The translations under genes were made by a program, and so were the position numbers. This document shows, piece after piece, positions 17,792-29,255 of a stretch of DNA of 38,815 nucleotides (positions are counted from its first letter, which is position 1; each line of letters opens with the position of its first letter). The notes beneath the pieces are model-generated. The model saw nothing but the letters and a program-made list of their open reading frames with translations. It was not told the DNA's origin and ran no database searches. The stretch spans positions 1-38,815 of the forward strand of contig CAMULB010000007.1 in NCBI GenBank assembly GCA_947089585.1, given 5' to 3'. This DNA is from an uncultured Lachnospiraceae bacterium (GTDB lineage: Bacteria; Bacillota; Clostridia; Lachnospirales; Lachnospiraceae).

Positions 17792-17819
17792 ATTATAACA
17801 AATAATCCTTTGAAGTCAA
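17792..17819 (-). promoter_or_regulatory. rpmH promoter
   Basis: Minus strand -35 TTGACT (17819-17814), 16-bp spacer, -10 TATAAT (17797-17792), about 40 bp upstream of the rpmH start. Confidence 0.75.
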
Positions 17820-18326
17820 GCTATTTTCCGATATTTTTACGATTTTCCCTCTAAAAATACTGCGAAAAGAGAATCGAATCCGATCGTGGAAAACGTTTGC
17901 CGCAAAATATACGAAAAACAAACTTATCCAAACAGAATGTTGATAGAATTCATGTCCATATATATAAGGAAGAAACTCATGCTCATGTGTACAAGTGGAT
18001 GTTTACATAAAGTTATGCACAAATTGTGGATATCTTGTGGATATCTTGCGGACAAGCTGTGAGTAATTTTTCCAATTCCTTTATTTTCCTTGATAAATCA
18101 CTGTTTTTGCCATGTAGATATGTTTATAAGCAATGCCAGGCATATCCGACAAAACGTCTTTCCGCACCGCATTTACGGCAAATCACGCAGACGAAAACAT
18201 TCTTACACAAAAGAGGGTCTACTGAAACCTAAGAATAATATCTTGCTAAATCCACGGATTTGGGTTATTATAGAGTATGGAAGATTATGATATGACTTGA
18301 ACAAAAAACGTATTGGAGAATTCTAT
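17820..18326. other. oriC segment upstream of dnaA, with DnaA-box cluster
   Basis: About 500 bp without a credible gene between the rpmH promoter and dnaA. A tight cluster of DnaA-box-like 9-mers lies at 18013-18055: TTATGCACA (18013-18021), TGTGGATAT (18025-18033), TGTGGATAT (18036-18044) and the weaker TGCGGACAA (18047-18055). The spacing is about 11 bp and three share orientation. Another near-box, TTATCCAAA, lies near 17930. The consensus is TTATCCACA. Gene orientation switches here, which supports this as the chromosomal replication origin. An in-frame TTG at 18297 extends the dnaA frame, but it lacks a good ribosome binding site. Confidence 0.8.
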
Positions 18327-19682
18327 ATGCAGCTAATTTTAGAAAAATGGGATGAGATACTTAAGACCGTAAAAGAAGAGCATGAATTATCAAAGGTATC
18401 CTTTGACACATGGTTAAAGCCCCTAAGCGTCTATGGAATCGAAGGAAATAAGCTTTATATTTTAGTTCCATCCGAACAGATGGGACTGAATTATATTACA
18501 AAAAAATACACTCTTCCAATCAAGGTAGCAATTGCAGAGCTTACCGGTATGGATTTTGAGATTGAATTCATTTTGCAGGAGCAGACAAAAGGTATTTCAC
18601 CTCTGACGAGCCAGGGAGAGAAACCCGCTTTTTCCCAAAGCGCCAAAAGCTTTACCCTGAATCCCAGCTATACCTTTGACTCCTTTGTTGTCGGAAAAAA
18701 TAATCGTTTTGCTCATTCCGCTTCTCTCGCTGTAGCTGAATCTCCAGGTGAAGTCTATAATCCTCTTTATATTTACGGCGAACCGGGACTGGGCAAGACC
18801 CATCTGATGCAGTCGATTGGACATTTTATTCTCAATCAGAAACCGGACAAAAAAGTACTTTATGTTACATCGGAGGAATTTACCAACGAGGTCATTGACT
18901 CGATCCGAAATGGCAATGCCTCCGCCATGACAAAATTAAGAGATAAATACCGTACCGTTGACGTGCTGATGATTGATGATATTCAATTTATCATTGGCAA
19001 GGAGAGCACGCAGGAAGAATTCTTTCACACCTTCAATGTTCTCCACTCCGCCAGAAAACAGATCATTCTCTCATCGGATAAACCACCAAAGGATATGGAG
19101 ACATTAGAAGAACGGATCCGTTCACGCTTTGAATGGGGACTTTTGGCAGACGTCGGCTATCCGGATTATGAAACACGTATGGCAATTTTAAGAAGAAAAG
19201 AGGAAGTGGACGGCTTCCATCTCGCCGATGAGATCTTAGATTATATTGCCACCAATATTAAATCCAACATCCGTGAACTGGAAGGCGCGCTCAACAAGCT
19301 GTTGGCCTTTTCCAATTTAGAGCATACCGAGATTACAATGGAAGTTGCTGTGCGCGAACTGCAAAATATTATTTCGCCAGATCAGGCAAGAGAAATAACA
19401 CCGCAGCTGGTAATTGAGATTGTCGCTGAGCATTTTCACATCTCAACCGACCAGATGATCTCCAAGGCAAGAAGCAATGATATTGCAAAACCAAGGCAAA
19501 TCGCAATGTATCTCTGCAAAAATATGACCAACACCTCCTTAGACTCCATCGGAACACTTTTAGGAGGACGAGATCACTCCACAATCATTCACGGAATACG
19601 GAAAGTCACAGAAGAATATGAAAAGAATGAAAACACTCAGAATTTGATTGAGACAATTAAGAAAAAGATTAATCCCAATTAA
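18327..19682 (+). CDS. dnaA: Chromosomal replication initiator protein DnaA
   Basis: Start ATG 18327 (MQLILEKWDEILKTVKEEHEL) with GGAG eight bases upstream; 451 residues. Domain I is the N-terminal DnaB/SirA-binding fold and domain II a short linker. Domain III is the AAA+ core with Walker A GEPGLGKTH (residues 151-159), Walker B VDVLMIDDIQF, sensor IILSSDKPPK and the arginine finger in EERIRSRFEWG. Domain IV is the DNA-binding domain with the signature RSNDIAKPRQIAMYLCK and GGRDHSTIIHG. It melts oriC and loads the helicase. Box clusters lie both upstream and immediately after the stop codon, so it is probably autoregulated. Confidence 0.97.
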   Translation: MQLILEKWDEILKTVKEEHELSKVSFDTWLKPLSVYGIEGNKLYILVPSEQMGLNYITKKYTLPIKVAIAELTGMDFEIEFILQEQTKGISPLTSQGEKPAFSQSAKSFTLNPSYTFDSFVVGKNNRFAHSASLAVAESPGEVYNPLYIYGEPGLGKTHLMQSIGHFILNQKPDKKVLYVTSEEFTNEVIDSIRNGNASAMTKLRDKYRTVDVLMIDDIQFIIGKESTQEEFFHTFNVLHSARKQIILSSDKPPKDMETLEERIRSRFEWGLLADVGYPDYETRMAILRRKEEVDGFHLADEILDYIATNIKSNIRELEGALNKLLAFSNLEHTEITMEVAVRELQNIISPDQAREITPQLVIEIVAEHFHISTDQMISKARSNDIAKPRQIAMYLCKNMTNTSLDSIGTLLGGRDHSTIIHGIRKVTEEYEKNENTQNLIETIKKKINPN

Positions 19683-19957
19683 CAATTGTGGACAAGTTAT
19701 TCCAGTCGGCTGTGGAAGACTCTGGATAATTTTAAAGACCTTAACGGGAGGCTCTTTTGGCAATTTCCATTATCCACCTGATTTCAAGACCATTTCCATA
19801 GCGCATACACATACCTTTACACCGAAGGATTGTCCCAAAAAGCCTGTAATAATCCAGATTCTGAGGCTTATAAACATATTCACATCCCCTAATAAGACTA
19901 AGACGAATGTCTTATTATATTGATCTTTAATCTGGCCAGGAAGGAGTTATACACATC
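19683..19957. promoter_or_regulatory. dnaA-dnaN intergenic region with further DnaA-box-like sites
   Basis: The 275 bp after the dnaA stop contain TGTGGACAA (19687-19695), TCTGGATAA (19721-19729) and TTATCCACC (19770-19778), each one or two mismatches from the DnaA box. An AT-rich stretch follows from about 19860 to 19930. Together with the upstream cluster this is the two-part origin layout known from Bacillus. No gene is visible; a dnaN promoter presumably lies near the AT-rich end but I cannot place it firmly. Confidence 0.55.
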
Positions 19958-21082
19958 ATGAAAATTATCTGTTCCAAAGCAGACCTGCTTCAGGGAGTTA
20001 ATATTGTACTAAAAGCAGTTCCATCCAGAACGACAATGCCGATCTTAGAATGCATCCTGATTGAAGCACAGACTTCCCTTTCTACAGATGAAATTAAACT
20101 AACTGCCAACGATATGGAACTGGGAATCGAAACCAGAATTAAAGGACAGACCTTAGAGGACGGAGCGATTGCCATTGACGCTAAGATTTTTTCTGAGATT
20201 GTACGAAAGCTTCCAGACAATGAAGTAACAATCGAAACGGATGATCAGTTCCTTATGACCATTACCTGTGAAAAAGCAAAATTTAATATCATTGGCAAAT
20301 CCACTGAGGATTTTTCTTATTTACCCTATGTAGAAAAGAACGATTCTCTTCATCTCTCTCAATTCACCTTAAAAGAAATCATTCGTCAGACCATATTTTC
20401 AATTGCTGACAGTGACACCAACAAAATTATGACGGGAGAATTATTTGAGATCGAAGAAAATCACCTGAAGGTTGTATCCTTAGACGGACATCGGATTGCC
20501 ATTCGAAATATCGAACTAAAGGAATCCTACGCTTACCACAAAGCAATCGTTCCTGGTAAGACGCTGCAGGAGATCAGCAAAATACTTTCCGGCGACATGA
20601 ACGATCCAATTACGATTTTCTTCACAGACAAGCATGTTATTTTTGAATTTAATAAAACCGTAGTTGTTTCCAGACTGATCGAAGGAGAATACTTCCGCAT
20701 CGAACAAATGCTTTCTCCAGATTATGAGACCAAGATAAAAATAAACAAAAAAGAGCTTTTAAATTGTATTGATCGAGCAACGCTTTTAATTAAAGAGGGT
20801 GAGAAAAAACCAATCATAATGAATATTACCGACGAAATGATGGAACTAAAAATTAATTCCTACATCGGTTCTATGAACGAAGAAATTGACATTCTCAAAG
20901 AAGGAAATGACATATTGATTGGTTTCAATCCAAAATTTTTTATTGATGCGCTGCGTGTAATTGACGATGAAGAAATTACGCTCTATATGGTCAATCCCAA
21001 AGCGCCCTGCTTTATAAAAGACGAAAAGGAATCTTACATTTATTTGATTTTACCTGTCAATTTCAATGCTGCCAACAATTAA
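19958..21082 (+). CDS. dnaN: DNA polymerase III beta subunit (sliding clamp)
   Basis: A 374-residue clamp protein with the usual three repeated domains. Family marks include MKIICSKADLLQGVNIVLKAVPSRTTMPILECILIEA at the start, LDGHRIAIRNIEL in the middle, and a C-terminal segment with KAPCFIKDEKESYIYLILPVN, the usual LMP-x-R region near the end. It forms the dimeric ring that tethers polymerase III and recruits repair factors. It follows dnaA by 275 bp and precedes the S4-domain gene by 21 bp, the conserved gene order. Confidence 0.96.
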   Translation: MKIICSKADLLQGVNIVLKAVPSRTTMPILECILIEAQTSLSTDEIKLTANDMELGIETRIKGQTLEDGAIAIDAKIFSEIVRKLPDNEVTIETDDQFLMTITCEKAKFNIIGKSTEDFSYLPYVEKNDSLHLSQFTLKEIIRQTIFSIADSDTNKIMTGELFEIEENHLKVVSLDGHRIAIRNIELKESYAYHKAIVPGKTLQEISKILSGDMNDPITIFFTDKHVIFEFNKTVVVSRLIEGEYFRIEQMLSPDYETKIKINKKELLNCIDRATLLIKEGEKKPIIMNITDEMMELKINSYIGSMNEEIDILKEGNDILIGFNPKFFIDALRVIDDEEITLYMVNPKAPCFIKDEKESYIYLILPVNFNAANN

Positions 21083-21103
21083 TTGGTTTAGAGGTGGGAT
21101 ATT

Positions 21104-21313
21104 TTGGAAATAATTAAATTGCGAGACGATTACATCAAACTGGGACAGGCTCTGAAAGCGGCCAATGTAGTGGAGAGCGGTGTGATGGCAAAATTTGCCA
21201 TTCAGGACGGGTTGGTACAAGTCAACGGCAGGATCGAGCTTCAACGAGGAAAAAAGCTGTATGACGGCGATCTTGTCACGTTTGAAAACGAAACAATCAA
21301 AATAGAAAAATGA
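21104..21313 (+). CDS. yaaA: S4-domain RNA-binding protein, YaaA/YlmH-like
   Basis: A 69-residue protein that is nearly all S4 fold: IKLGQALKAANVVESGVMAKFAIQDGLVQVNGRIELQRGKKL. It begins at TTG 21104, behind a GAGGTGGGA site; no ATG fits. Its stop overlaps the recF start (ATGA), so translation is coupled. This small S4 gene between dnaN and recF is conserved in Firmicutes; a role in ribosome assembly has been suggested, but its function here is unknown. Confidence 0.9.
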   Translation: MEIIKLRDDYIKLGQALKAANVVESGVMAKFAIQDGLVQVNGRIELQRGKKLYDGDLVTFENETIKIEK

Positions 21314-22398
21314 TTCTGAAATCCATTGAATTAAGTAATTTTCGTAATTACAAGAATCTGCATTTAGAATTCAGTTCGAGAACAAATATTCTTTTTGGAG
21401 ACAATGCTCAGGGTAAGACCAACATTCTCGAAGCGATTTATTTAAGCGGGACAACCAAGTCTCACAAAGGCAGCAAGGATAAAGAGATGATCCGCTTTGG
21501 CTGTGAAGAAGCGCATATCCGTATGGTCGTGAACAAGAACGATCTGGATCATCAAATTGATCTTCATATCAAGAAAAATCGCTCCAAAGGAATTGCAATC
21601 AATCAGATGCCGATCAAAAAAGCTTCTGAGCTGTTTGGTTTTATTAATCTGGTATTTTTTTCACCGGAGGACTTGCATATTATTAAAAACGGGCCGGCAG
21701 AACGGCGCAGATTTTTGGATTTAGAATTATGTCAGCTGGACAAATACTATTTATATTATTTGACAAAATATCATAAAATATTAAATCAAAGAAATAAACT
21801 GTTAAAGGACGCAGCATTTCGTCCGGAATTGTTAGACACATTGTCCGTATGGGACGAACAATTGATTGAATGCGGTCGGAAAATTATTCTCGCAAGAGCG
21901 TCGTTTGTCAATCAGCTGCAGGAGATTGTATCCCATATACATAAAGAAATCTCAGGAAAAAAGGAGCATCTTTTGTTGCAATATGAGCCGGACAGCCAGG
22001 AAAATCAACTGGCGGAAAAGCTGAAGGCCTGCAGGGACAGAGATCTGAAATTAGGCCAGACAACCGCAGGGCCACACCGGGATGACCTTTCTTTTTTCAT
22101 TGGCACAATGGATATCCGCAAATTTGGTTCTCAAGGGCAGCAGAGAACCTCCGCGCTTTCTCTCAAGCTTTCAGAAATTGAATTGGTAAAGCAATCAGTT
22201 CATGAGGTGCCGGTGCTGCTGCTTGATGATGTGTTGTCCGAATTGGACAGCGGAAGGCAGAATTTTCTTTTGCAGCGCATTCATGACATTCAGACGGTGA
22301 TCACCTGTACCGGTTTGGATGAATTTGTAAAAAACAGGTTTGAAATCAATCGAGTATTTCAGGTAATTGACGGGCGGGTTTTTTTGATGCAGGATTAG
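21310..22398 (+). CDS. recF: DNA replication and repair protein RecF
   Basis: A 362-residue SMC-like ATPase. Walker A is FGDNAQGKTNILEAIYL, the ABC signature region is KFGSQGQQRTSALSLKLSE, and Walker B is VPVLLLDDVLSELD. It binds gapped DNA and helps load RecA at stalled forks with RecO and RecR. It overlaps the S4-domain gene by four bases and precedes gyrB by 10 bp, so dnaN-yaaA-recF-gyrB may be one transcript. Confidence 0.96.
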   Translation: MILKSIELSNFRNYKNLHLEFSSRTNILFGDNAQGKTNILEAIYLSGTTKSHKGSKDKEMIRFGCEEAHIRMVVNKNDLDHQIDLHIKKNRSKGIAINQMPIKKASELFGFINLVFFSPEDLHIIKNGPAERRRFLDLELCQLDKYYLYYLTKYHKILNQRNKLLKDAAFRPELLDTLSVWDEQLIECGRKIILARASFVNQLQEIVSHIHKEISGKKEHLLLQYEPDSQENQLAEKLKACRDRDLKLGQTTAGPHRDDLSFFIGTMDIRKFGSQGQQRTSALSLKLSEIELVKQSVHEVPVLLLDDVLSELDSGRQNFLLQRIHDIQTVITCTGLDEFVKNRFEINRVFQVIDGRVFLMQD

Positions 22399-22405
22399 GA
22401 GGTAA

Positions 22406-24325
<1,920 letters not shown>

Positions 24326-24357
24326 TGGATGATGTACACAGGAGGAGGAATTTTTAA

Positions 24358-26850
24358 ATGGATGATAAGATATTTGACAAAATTGATGACGTGGACATGA
24401 AAAAAACCATGGAAAAATTCTATATCAATTATGCCATGAGTGTGATCGCATCCCGTGCCCTTCCGGACGTCCGTGACGGCTTAAAGCCGGTGCAGCGAAG
24501 AATCCTTTATGCCATGATCGAGCTCAATAACGGCCCGGACAAACCGCATCGAAAATGTGCGCGTATTGTCGGTGATACCATGGGTAAATATCATCCCCAC
24601 GGCGACAGTTCGATTTATGGTTCACTGGTTAATATGGCTCAGGAGTGGTCTACCCGTTATATGCTGGTCGATGGACATGGTAATTTTGGTTCCGTGGACG
24701 GAGACGGAGCCGCCGCAATGCGTTACACCGAAGCCCGCTTAAGTAAGATCTCAATGGAGATGTTAGCAGATATTAACAAGGATACCGTTGATTTTGGCCC
24801 GAACTTTGATGAGACGGAAAGAGAGCCGCTGGTGCTGCCTTCCCGTTATCCCAATCTGTTGGTCAATGGGACGACCGGGATCGCGGTCGGGATGGCAACG
24901 AATATCCCTCCACATAATCTGCGCGAAGTGATTGGAGCCGTAATCAAGCTCATAGACAACCAGGTGGAGGAGGATCGCGACACTTCGATGGAGGAGATTC
25001 TTGAGGTCGTGAAAGGGCCGGATTTTCCGACTGGAGGTATGATTCTCGGCACAGCAGGAATTGAAGAGGCGTACCGGACCGGGCGGGGTAAGGTTCGAGT
25101 GCGTGCCATCTCCAACATAGAGCCGATGCAAAATGGAAAAAACCGCATTGTGGTTACAGAGCTGCCCTATATGGTCAACAAAGCCCGCCTGATTGAGAAA
25201 ATGGCTGAGCTTGTGCGCGATAAAAAAGTGGACGGCATCACCGATCTTCGCGATGAATCCAATCGAGAGGGAATGCGTGTCTGTATCGAGCTGCGGCGGG
25301 ACGTCAATCCAAATGTCATTTTAAATCAGCTCTACAAGCATACACAGCTGCAGGATACCTTTGGCGTAATTATGCTTGCGCTGGTCAACAACGAGCCGAA
25401 GATCTTAAATCTTAAGGATATGCTCGGACATTATCTCAACCATCAGAAAGAGGTTGTGACACGAAGAACGCGCTACGAGCTGAATAAGGCTGAGGAGCGG
25501 GCGCACATTTTGCAAGGCTTGTTGATTGCGCTTGACAACATCGACGAAGTAATTCACATCATTCGCAGCAGTAAGAACGTGGCTGCCGCGAAAAATGCAT
25601 TGATGGAACGGTTTGAGCTGACCGAGGTACAGTCTCAGGCTATTGTTGATATGCGTCTGCGGGCTTTGACCGGCTTGGAGCGGGAGAAGCTGGAAGCAGA
25701 ATACCAAGAGCTGATGGCCAAAATTGCCGAATTGAAAGCAATTCTGGCCGACGAGAAGAAGCTGCTTTTGGTCATTCGCGAGGAGATTGCGCTGATCTCT
25801 CAGAAATATGGAGACGATCGCAGATCTGTGATCGGCTATGATGAGTCTGATATCTCGATGGAAGATATGATTCCAAAAGCCAACGTAGTGATTACGATGA
25901 CGCGGCTTGGTTACATCAAGCGCATGAGCGTCGATCAATTCCGCAGCCAGAACCGGGGCGGAAAGGGCATCAAGGGTATGGAGACGATTGAGGAGGATTA
26001 CATCGAAGAGCTTTTGATGACGACAACGCATCATTACCTGATGTTTTTTACCAACCATGGCCGCGTCTACCGCATGAAAGCGTATGAGATACCAGAAGCC
26101 AGCCGCACGGCGCGGGGAACCGCAATCATCAATCTATTGCAGCTGATGCCGGATGAAAATATTACCGCGGTGATTCCAATCCAGGAGTACAAAGAGGGCA
26201 GCTATCTGTTTATGGCAACCAGAAACGGAATTGTCAAAAAGACGCCGATTACCGACTACGCCAATATTCGTAAAACCGGCTTAGCGGCGATCAGCCTGCG
26301 GGAAGAAGATGAACTGATTGAGGTAAAGGCCACAGACAATACCAAGGACATTATTTTGGTGACAAAATTTGGCCGCTGTATTCGTTTTCATGAGACAGAC
26401 GTCAGAATTACCGGTCGTGTTTCTATGGGTGTAATCGGTATGAGCTTGAGCGATCAAGATCAAGTGGTTGGCATGCAGCTGCACACTCAGGGCGATTATC
26501 TGCTGATCGTATCAGAAAAGGGCTTGGGGAAATGCACCAGCATGGAAGAATTTACGCCTCAGATTCGGGGTGGAAAGGGCGTAAAATGCTATAAGATTGC
26601 CGACCGAACCGGAAATGTGGTCGGTGTGAAAGCGGTTGATTCTGAAAATGAAATTATGATGATTACGATTGAAGGCATTATCATTCGTATCAAGGTTGAA
26701 GGAATCTCCATCTCCAAGCGTATTACCTCAGGTGTCAAGCTGATTGATCTCGATGAAGATATCACGGTGGCCAGCATTGCCAAGGTGAGGGAGGATAAAT
26801 CCCTCTTAGAAGAAGTAGAAGAGCCTTTACAAGAAGAAGAGCCGAAATAA
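24358..26850 (+). CDS. gyrA: DNA gyrase subunit A
   Basis: An 830-residue breakage-reunion subunit. The catalytic tyrosine is Y123 in [13 protein letters not shown]. The quinolone-determining region reads [14 protein letters not shown], with serine at the E. coli S83 position (S84 here) but glycine at the D87 position (G88). The C-terminal beta-pinwheel domain carries the GyrA-box-like [11 protein letters not shown], which is needed for supercoiling rather than only relaxation, and a second copy, [12 protein letters not shown]. The tail is acidic. It begins 32 bp after gyrB behind AGGAGGAGG and ends at a strong terminator. Confidence 0.97.
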   Translation: MDDKIFDKIDDVDMKKTMEKFYINYAMSVIASRALPDVRDGLKPVQRRILYAMIELNNGPDKPHRKCARIVGDTMGKYHPHGDSSIYGSLVNMAQEWSTRYMLVDGHGNFGSVDGDGAAAMRYTEARLSKISMEMLADINKDTVDFGPNFDETEREPLVLPSRYPNLLVNGTTGIAVGMATNIPPHNLREVIGAVIKLIDNQVEEDRDTSMEEILEVVKGPDFPTGGMILGTAGIEEAYRTGRGKVRVRAISNIEPMQNGKNRIVVTELPYMVNKARLIEKMAELVRDKKVDGITDLRDESNREGMRVCIELRRDVNPNVILNQLYKHTQLQDTFGVIMLALVNNEPKILNLKDMLGHYLNHQKEVVTRRTRYELNKAEERAHILQGLLIALDNIDEVIHIIRSSKNVAAAKNALMERFELTEVQSQAIVDMRLRALTGLEREKLEAEYQELMAKIAELKAILADEKKLLLVIREEIALISQKYGDDRRSVIGYDESDISMEDMIPKANVVITMTRLGYIKRMSVDQFRSQNRGGKGIKGMETIEEDYIEELLMTTTHHYLMFFTNHGRVYRMKAYEIPEASRTARGTAIINLLQLMPDENITAVIPIQEYKEGSYLFMATRNGIVKKTPITDYANIRKTGLAAISLREEDELIEVKATDNTKDIILVTKFGRCIRFHETDVRITGRVSMGVIGMSLSDQDQVVGMQLHTQGDYLLIVSEKGLGKCTSMEEFTPQIRGGKGVKCYKIADRTGNVVGVKAVDSENEIMMITIEGIIIRIKVEGISISKRITSGVKLIDLDEDITVASIAKVREDKSLLEEVEEPLQEEEPK

Positions 26851-26861
26851 ATAAGTCTTAG

Positions 26862-26891
26862 AAAAGAGCCGAACTTTGATTCGGTTCTTTT
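26862..26891 (+). terminator. gyrA terminator
   Basis: AAAAGAGCCGAA pairs with TTCGGTTCTTTT (one G-U pair) around a 6-base loop, followed by TTTG. It lies 12 bp after the gyrA stop codon and closes the gyrBA transcript. Confidence 0.85.
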
Positions 26892-26935
26892 TGTTTGAGG
26901 AAAAGATGATTTTTTCCGTCATTTGAAATGGTGAT

Positions 26936-26973
26936 TTGTTTACATAAATCATATAATATATAATCATATGATT
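26936..26973 (+). promoter_or_regulatory. Promoter with palindromic operator before the HTH regulator pair
   Basis: -35 TTGTTT (26936-26941), 17-bp spacer, -10 TATAAT (26959-26964). A 12-bp perfect palindrome AATCATATGATT (26962-26973) overlaps the -10 end, and a further copy of its left arm, AATCATAT, is at 26947-26954 in the spacer. The position suggests autorepression by the regulator(s) encoded just downstream. Confidence 0.55.
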
Positions 26974-27018
26974 CTTTTTATCAAATATATGAGCGCGCGC
27001 AGTTGATAAAGGGAAGAT

Positions 27019-27978
27019 ATGACACAAAAGATAAAAATGGAAGTGATATTTATGAAATTATATGATGTTGGAAATGCGTTGTTTTATTATCGGGCTTTAT
27101 ACAAATTGTCACAAAATCAGCTTTGTGATGGAATCTGTTCCGTTGCAACCTTGTGTAGAATTGAAGCAGGGGAGCGGGAGGCGGATTGCCTGCTCTATGA
27201 GACATTGTTCAGCAGACTTGGCAAAAATATTCAGCAATTTGAATTCGTACTCAATGAAGCAGATTACAGACTGTGCGAGCTTCGGTTTCAAATTGAAAAG
27301 TGTATGGAAGAAGGAAATTTCACGGACGGAAAAATTTATTTATCTCAGTACCTGAATCTGATGCCGGATCATCAAGTGGTTCATTGCCAATTTGTTATGT
27401 TTTATCAGGCCATGCTGTTAAAATTCTCAGATCATTGTGCAGAAGAGGTGCAAGCTCTTTTAAGACAAGCAATTCATTTGACGAGACCAGATTTTGCAGC
27501 TCCATCCACTCAGCTTCAGCTGTTTGGATCAATCGAACGAAGGATTCTCTATGAATTGTTCTTTTATGAAAAATATGATCTCAATGCATTGCAGTCTTTA
27601 TTTCATTTTATGGAATTGCATGGCGGGCGTGAAGAAAAAGTTTGGAATGTGATCTCTTTTTTTCATCGTCTTGTATTTTGGTTTGAAAAAGAACAGCGAT
27701 TTCTAGAAATGGTTGAAATTGCAAAAAGAGCCATCGAGATACTTTTCGAAAGCAAGAGCTGTCTTTATCTTGCAGATTTTTATTTTCAGAAGATGAAAGG
27801 AGAAGAACGGATTTACCCCCTGGATGGTTGTTCCCAGGTGAGGAGAAAACAGGTGATGGAACAATGCTGCCATATTTTTTATTTATATATGATGGAGGGA
27901 AACCAGAGGAAAATGGAACAGATTGAACATTTTTGCAGGGAGAGATTGAAGTGTCAAATTATAAAGCAGGAGAAATGA
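27019..27978 (+). CDS. HTH-type transcriptional regulator with C-terminal helical repeats (first of a tandem pair)
   Basis: A 319-residue protein with an N-terminal XRE-type helix-turn-helix (GNALFYYRALYKLSQNQLCDGICSVATLCRIEAGERE) followed by an all-alpha region that may be TPR-like. The ICSVxTLxRIExG signature resembles that of PlcR/Rgg-like (RRNPP) regulators, which sense peptides through helical repeats, but no peptide gene is recognisable nearby. Two starts are possible: ATG 27019 (AAGGGAAGAT upstream) and ATG 27052 (MKLYDVGNAL, GGAAGTGAT upstream). Family-like sequence begins only after the second. It overlaps the next gene, a paralog, so the two are co-translated. Target genes are unknown. 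Confidence 0.7.
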   Translation: MTQKIKMEVIFMKLYDVGNALFYYRALYKLSQNQLCDGICSVATLCRIEAGEREADCLLYETLFSRLGKNIQQFEFVLNEADYRLCELRFQIEKCMEEGNFTDGKIYLSQYLNLMPDHQVVHCQFVMFYQAMLLKFSDHCAEEVQALLRQAIHLTRPDFAAPSTQLQLFGSIERRILYELFFYEKYDLNALQSLFHFMELHGGREEKVWNVISFFHRLVFWFEKEQRFLEMVEIAKRAIEILFESKSCLYLADFYFQKMKGEERIYPLDGCSQVRRKQVMEQCCHIFYLYMMEGNQRKMEQIEHFCRERLKCQIIKQEK

Positions 27979-28925
27979 TTCGCCTGACCCGCCTGTCTCT
28001 CAAGATGAGTCAGGAAACACTGAGTGAGAATATTTGTTCGGTTCAGACGTTGTCCCGCATTGAAAATGGAAGACATCATGTAAAGAACCATACTTATCAG
28101 CAATTAATGGAACGCATGGGAAGATATGGAGGAAAATCCTTCTGTTTTTTTTCTATGGATAATTATAGTCTGTTGGAGATATTAGCGCAGGTAAACGCAG
28201 CCTTGTCGCGCAACGCATATCAGGAGTTAAAGAATTACGTGCAGCAGCTGAAGCCTTTTCGAGGAAATCATGTTCTCAATGAGCAGTATATTTGTAAAAA
28301 TGAACTGATTGCGGATTACCGCCTGGGGAATATTACCAAGGATACTTTTTTAAAAGAGCTACAGGGAGTTGTTGCACTTACTTTACCTGATCATGAGAAC
28401 TTATTGGAAAGAAAATATCCCTTTCTCTACGAAGAACTCATGATTATGATGAATTTAGCCAGCGCGTATCGGGAAAATGAGAATCATCAAAAGTCTATGT
28501 GGATTTTGAGTTTATTGCTGCAGATCTTGGAAACAGGTTATATGGAGCGGCACAAAAGCATCCAGGTTAAGATCACACTGATGAATAATCTGGCTAAGGT
28601 TTATGGAGAGATGGAAGACCATCAGGCTGCAGTTCATCTTTCTAAAGAAGCGCTGATAGAAACAAAAAGAGAAAAGCTGGTAAATATGGTGCCGAATCTT
28701 TACTTTGAATTGGCCTGGAATATGAAGCAGCAGATAGAAAAAGGTGATAGAAGAGAGGATGAACTGAGCCTGTGTAAGAAATATTTACGACAGGGATATG
28801 CCTCTGCCGCAATATCAAAGAAGAGATATTTGCAGAATGCGATCGAACAATATTATCGAAAATGCTTTCATGAAACTATTTATGTATATTCACCGTCAAC
28901 GGTAGGTGAAGCGATGAAAGACTGA
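27951..28925 (+). CDS. HTH-type transcriptional regulator with C-terminal helical repeats (second of a tandem pair)
   Basis: A 324-residue paralog of the preceding gene. The N-terminal XRE domain (YKAGEMIRLTRLSLKMSQETLSENICSVQTLSRIENGR) matches the first regulator closely in the ICSVxTLxRIExG stretch; similarity fades in the helical remainder. I choose GTG 27951 as start because AGGGAGAG precedes it at good spacing. A TTG at 27933 would be an alternative. It overlaps the upstream gene by 28 bp in another frame, which implies translational coupling. The C-terminal repeats (MNNLAKVYGEMEDHQAAVHLSKEAL) read like a TPR. Ligand and targets are unknown. Confidence 0.7.
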   Translation: MSNYKAGEMIRLTRLSLKMSQETLSENICSVQTLSRIENGRHHVKNHTYQQLMERMGRYGGKSFCFFSMDNYSLLEILAQVNAALSRNAYQELKNYVQQLKPFRGNHVLNEQYICKNELIADYRLGNITKDTFLKELQGVVALTLPDHENLLERKYPFLYEELMIMMNLASAYRENENHQKSMWILSLLLQILETGYMERHKSIQVKITLMNNLAKVYGEMEDHQAAVHLSKEALIETKREKLVNMVPNLYFELAWNMKQQIEKGDRREDELSLCKKYLRQGYASAAISKKRYLQNAIEQYYRKCFHETIYVYSPSTVGEAMKD

Positions 28926-29167
28926 TGCTGTTTTGCATATATCATTTGTATTCCCCCTTGAATTCTTTCATTCCAGAGCCTAATTGATAATTCAAATAAA
29001 CTCTGGAATCATCATACGTTGATTCCAGAAGAAAAACCATACCAAAACTGGAAAAGTTCGATTTTAGTTTATCATTGGCATGAGCTTAAATCAAAAGCGG
29101 TGAGTTTTCATAGACATAGGTTGAAAAAGATGGTTCATTCACAGTAATTTGCACTGAAATTAAAAAG
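28926..29167. other. Intergenic region with a 9-bp inverted repeat
   Basis: ATTCCAGAG (28970-28978) is followed 22 bases later by its exact complement CTCTGGAAT (29001-29009); ATTCCAGA recurs at about 29032. There is no T-run, so it is a poor terminator for the regulator gene. A short open frame of about 50 codons passes through but has no start codon or ribosome binding site. I see no gene. Confidence 0.5.
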
Positions 29168-29209
29168 AGCTGTGAGAGGCAGAGTGCATGTACTCCGTTT
29201 CTCACAGCT
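29168..29209 (-). terminator. Terminator of the PsiE-like gene
   Basis: AGCTGTGAGA and TCTCACAGCT form a perfect 10-bp stem around a 22-base loop. On the minus strand it is followed by CTTTTTAATT. It lies about 46 bp downstream of the PsiE-like stop codon. Confidence 0.75.
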
Positions 29210-29255
29210 TCTTACTGTTAAGAATTCTTCAAATTACCGCATATGGATCAACATT

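Noticed and set aside
28990..29145. Short plus-strand frame after the second HTH regulator, considered as a signal peptide gene
   Set aside because: It has no start codon, ribosome binding site or hydrophobic leader.
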